A DNA stretch of 64,000 nt from Syncephalis fuscata (Eukaryota; Zoopagomycota; Zoopagomycetes; Zoopagales; Piptocephalidaceae): the NCBI GenBank assembly GCA_025786725.1, contig JAHLTZ010000022.1:408435-472434 (forward strand), in the 5' to 3' direction. The translations under genes and the position numbers were made by a program. Positions within the stretch are counted from its first letter, which is position 1. Every line of letters begins with the position of its first letter. This document shows, one piece after another, positions 61,802 to 64,000 of the stretch. Under the pieces are notes generated by a model. That model saw only the letters and a program-made list of their open reading frames with translations, did no database searches and was not told where the DNA came from.

Positions 61802-64000
61802 TTATAGCTTGGCACGATTCACGTTCGACTCGGTCCAGCTACCAATCTCACCCTTAATTAATGGACGAATATAATCATGATAGCCTCGAATAACACCATC
61901 TTTCATCTCGCTGTTGTTTAGTGGCTCGCGTTTAAGACACTCGACCATACGTTCGTAGGCCCGTCCATCGCTCGATCCAAGTGCCGAATTAAGCAAAAAG
62001 TCAGGCCAGCCATAACTTTCAGCCAAACCGACAGCATCTGGCCGAATAGCCCGCAGCAAAACACGAACTTCATTGCGAATGAGGTTCGCTTGATTCAACG
62101 ATACAAATCCATCTTCGACGAAATCGCCCATATCCTGTTCTATAGTATAGAGATGATAAAGATTCATTAGGCGAATAATGGCCGTTTGTGTTGCATTAGA
62201 TAAAGCGGCAAATTTATCACTTTCTAAATAAGCAGCAATACAGTGTGCCACCAAATATTGGCAATAGGCACGTGATGCGCGTAATGATTCAACTTGTAAG
62301 TCTTCCCATGCAATGCCGCTGTGTTTCGCCCGCGCCAACTCGGATACAACACGAGCTGCACGATGGGCATAAGCACAAAGAATCAACTCGTGATTTGTAA
62401 GATCTTGAGCTGATTGCACTGACCAACGTTGTTGCAAAAACAACGAAGGTTCCACCAATTGACGAAGGAAACTTGTGGTCGATGATAATGCATCTAGCTG
62501 TCCCTGGTGCACAAATTCAACTTGTTTCAACAAATACTTGGCCGATTGTTGCTATAAATAGCCATGAGTAATATTAAACTTGACCCTTCCATTAGCTTAC
62601 CGTAAGTAAATAGTTTTCACCCTCATAAGTATTACTAGGCAAGGATGTATTGTAGTAATCAGGAATACCCGAAAACATGGAGTATCTATAACAAATCAAT
62701 ATAAACAATAAGCAACCATGATTAATACTATTATTAATAATACAGCTATATAGCTTACCCGTGACCGCCCATACACTTGCGAAGGTCCTCAACACCTTCT
62801 ATCGCTACAGTGGTTGTGTAGCTCTTTAGGCCCGAGCTGTAGGCATGCACATCAGCCAACATACCCACATCATTATTTGCAAGCTGGGCCATTAATTTCT
62901 CGTACATCTCCAACATCCACATGCCAGTAAACCGTAAAGCATAGGTTTGAGCAACACGTGGGAAGACACGATACTGCACCATAAGATGATCAAGTGTTTG
63001 TGGCTCAAGTTGGCCGGGAGCTTTAACGGGACCTTGACGACGTACAGCAAGATAGCGTGTAGCTATAGTACAAGCACGCGAAAGAGTGACTGCAGAATTC
63101 TCGACCAATTCGACACGAACATAAGTCTATAGCCATAAATAAAATTAATATTTATCTGGTGGTCCATCTCTGTTACCTACCATAGCACCATAAGCCAATT
63201 TATTATGAATTGGTTTGTGTAGACACCATCACGTGATACTTTAGAGTAACGCATAAGCATATTCTCTCGTGGTACACGGTAATGATTAAACATCATAAAA
63301 CCATTATCCATATGTTAGCACCCACTTTTGGTCCAATATCATGAATAGTCAATCCAGGGAATGTTTTATGGTTGTCAAGCGATCGGATAGGCACAAATAG
63401 TGGATGTGCACCATAATCACGTCCATCGATAATAAGTTTGGCCACCACAATGGCGTGGGTCGCCGTCTTGCCAAGAGCACCAATCCAGAACTTTGCTGAC
63501 TATCATGTATTTACAAGTATTAGCCGTGACTATTGACTAGATAGATAGACTCACCGATAAATGAGGCGAGTGAATAACCCATTCATCTGTCGCTTTATCT
63601 AATGTAGCTGTGGTCTCTAGACCAGATAGGTTACTACCATGGCCTAATTCAGTCTGAGCATAGCTATTATTACAAAATAGTTAATTAAACGCTGAGAATA
63701 TGCCAGAATAGAATAATACTTGCCATCCAAGAATACGAAGCTGTTTTGCTAGTCCAAGCCATTTCGCTTGTTGTTCATCGCTCGCTTGCCCTTCAAGTGT
63801 TGGTATAAACATATCAGTGTGCAAATAGATCTATTATTATAACAATTATAATATTTAGTACCAATATGTATATATCTATAAAATATAAATAATAACAATG
63901 ACTACTCAAACTTACTGGCACATATTCATCACTGGCCAATCGAAGTGTATTTACATCAGTACTGGTCAAATTATGTTCATTTCTTAGTTCCATCATACGA
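61802..64000 (-). CDS. Peroxisomal acyl-CoA oxidase, partial (5' end beyond window)
   Basis: First step of peroxisomal fatty-acid beta-oxidation: FAD-dependent desaturation of acyl-CoA with H2O2 formation. Exons run from the window edge down to 61802: [10 protein letters not shown], then [40 protein letters not shown] with WVIHSPHLS, then [49 protein letters not shown], a long central exon with FRVLRT-like dehydrogenase helices, [18 protein letters not shown] across a junction, and the C-terminal domain 61802-62533. The protein ends NRAKL, a good PTS1 peroxisomal targeting tripeptide (AKL). The start codon and the first residues lie outside the window. Confidence 0.93.

Overview
The window is nuclear DNA of an intron-rich, AT-rich eukaryote, most likely a fungus, and by inference one outside the best-known yeasts and moulds (an early-diverging or 'zygomycete'-type lineage). 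The fungal call rests on a UPF0662/DUF2408 protein, a Mid1-type cysteine-rich protein, a cellular DLDGD RNA-dependent RNA polymerase and a Sec2-like exchange factor. Genes alternate freely between strands. Introns are short (about 45-110 nt), mostly GTAAGT...TAG. At least two are GC-AG introns with a GCAAGT donor.

Layout. 0.3-9.6 kb: a nucleotide-handling neighbourhood with two ecto-apyrases (NTPDase), a nucleotide pyrophosphatase/phosphodiesterase (ENPP type) and a VMAT-like MFS transporter. 11.1-14.8 kb: an F-box protein and a Rieske [2Fe-2S] protein. 15-18.3 kb: a broken subtilase and a Mid1-like surface protein. 18.4-23.5 kb: RRM plus RNA-dependent RNA polymerase (RNAi). 25.4-26.5 kb: a secreted unknown. 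27-29.5 kb: Sec2-like Rab GEF. 31.8-34.5 kb: ribonucleotide reductase large subunit. 35.2-37.4 kb: V-ATPase subunit B. 37.6-39.5 kb: PCID2/Thp1-type TREX-2 protein. 39.6-42.6 kb: ARS2/SERRATE. 44.0-45.6 kb: UPF0662 protein. 45.9-47.0 kb: a second secreted unknown. 47.5-49.1 kb: a DHA1-type MFS transporter. 61.8 kb to the end: peroxisomal acyl-CoA oxidase, continuing past the edge.

The standout region is 51.3-61.7 kb. It looks like a repetitive, gene-free tract with an 82-bp period. Read on the minus strand, every 82-bp unit is a complete intron (GTAAGT...TAATAG) followed by exactly three exonic bases. A 94-nt first exon encodes a signal peptide and a dibasic Arg-Arg site. It is followed by 49 consecutive three-nucleotide exons and a terminal exon. 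Joined in the phase fixed by exon 1, the micro-exons have no internal stop, specify a 49-residue peptide with eight cysteines, and create TGA at the last junction. The whole predicted mature peptide is thus encoded one residue-equivalent per exon. A paralogue at 59.0-60.5 kb has the same first exon, 16 three-nucleotide exons and a homologous terminal exon. Both lie in a tandem segmental duplication with matching promoters. I know of no described gene of this design.

Caution on sequence quality: about a dozen conserved genes carry one apparent single-base deletion each, including essential ones such as V-ATPase B and ribonucleotide reductase. This looks like residual assembly indels rather than pseudogenisation, and the frames below are given with these breaks noted.
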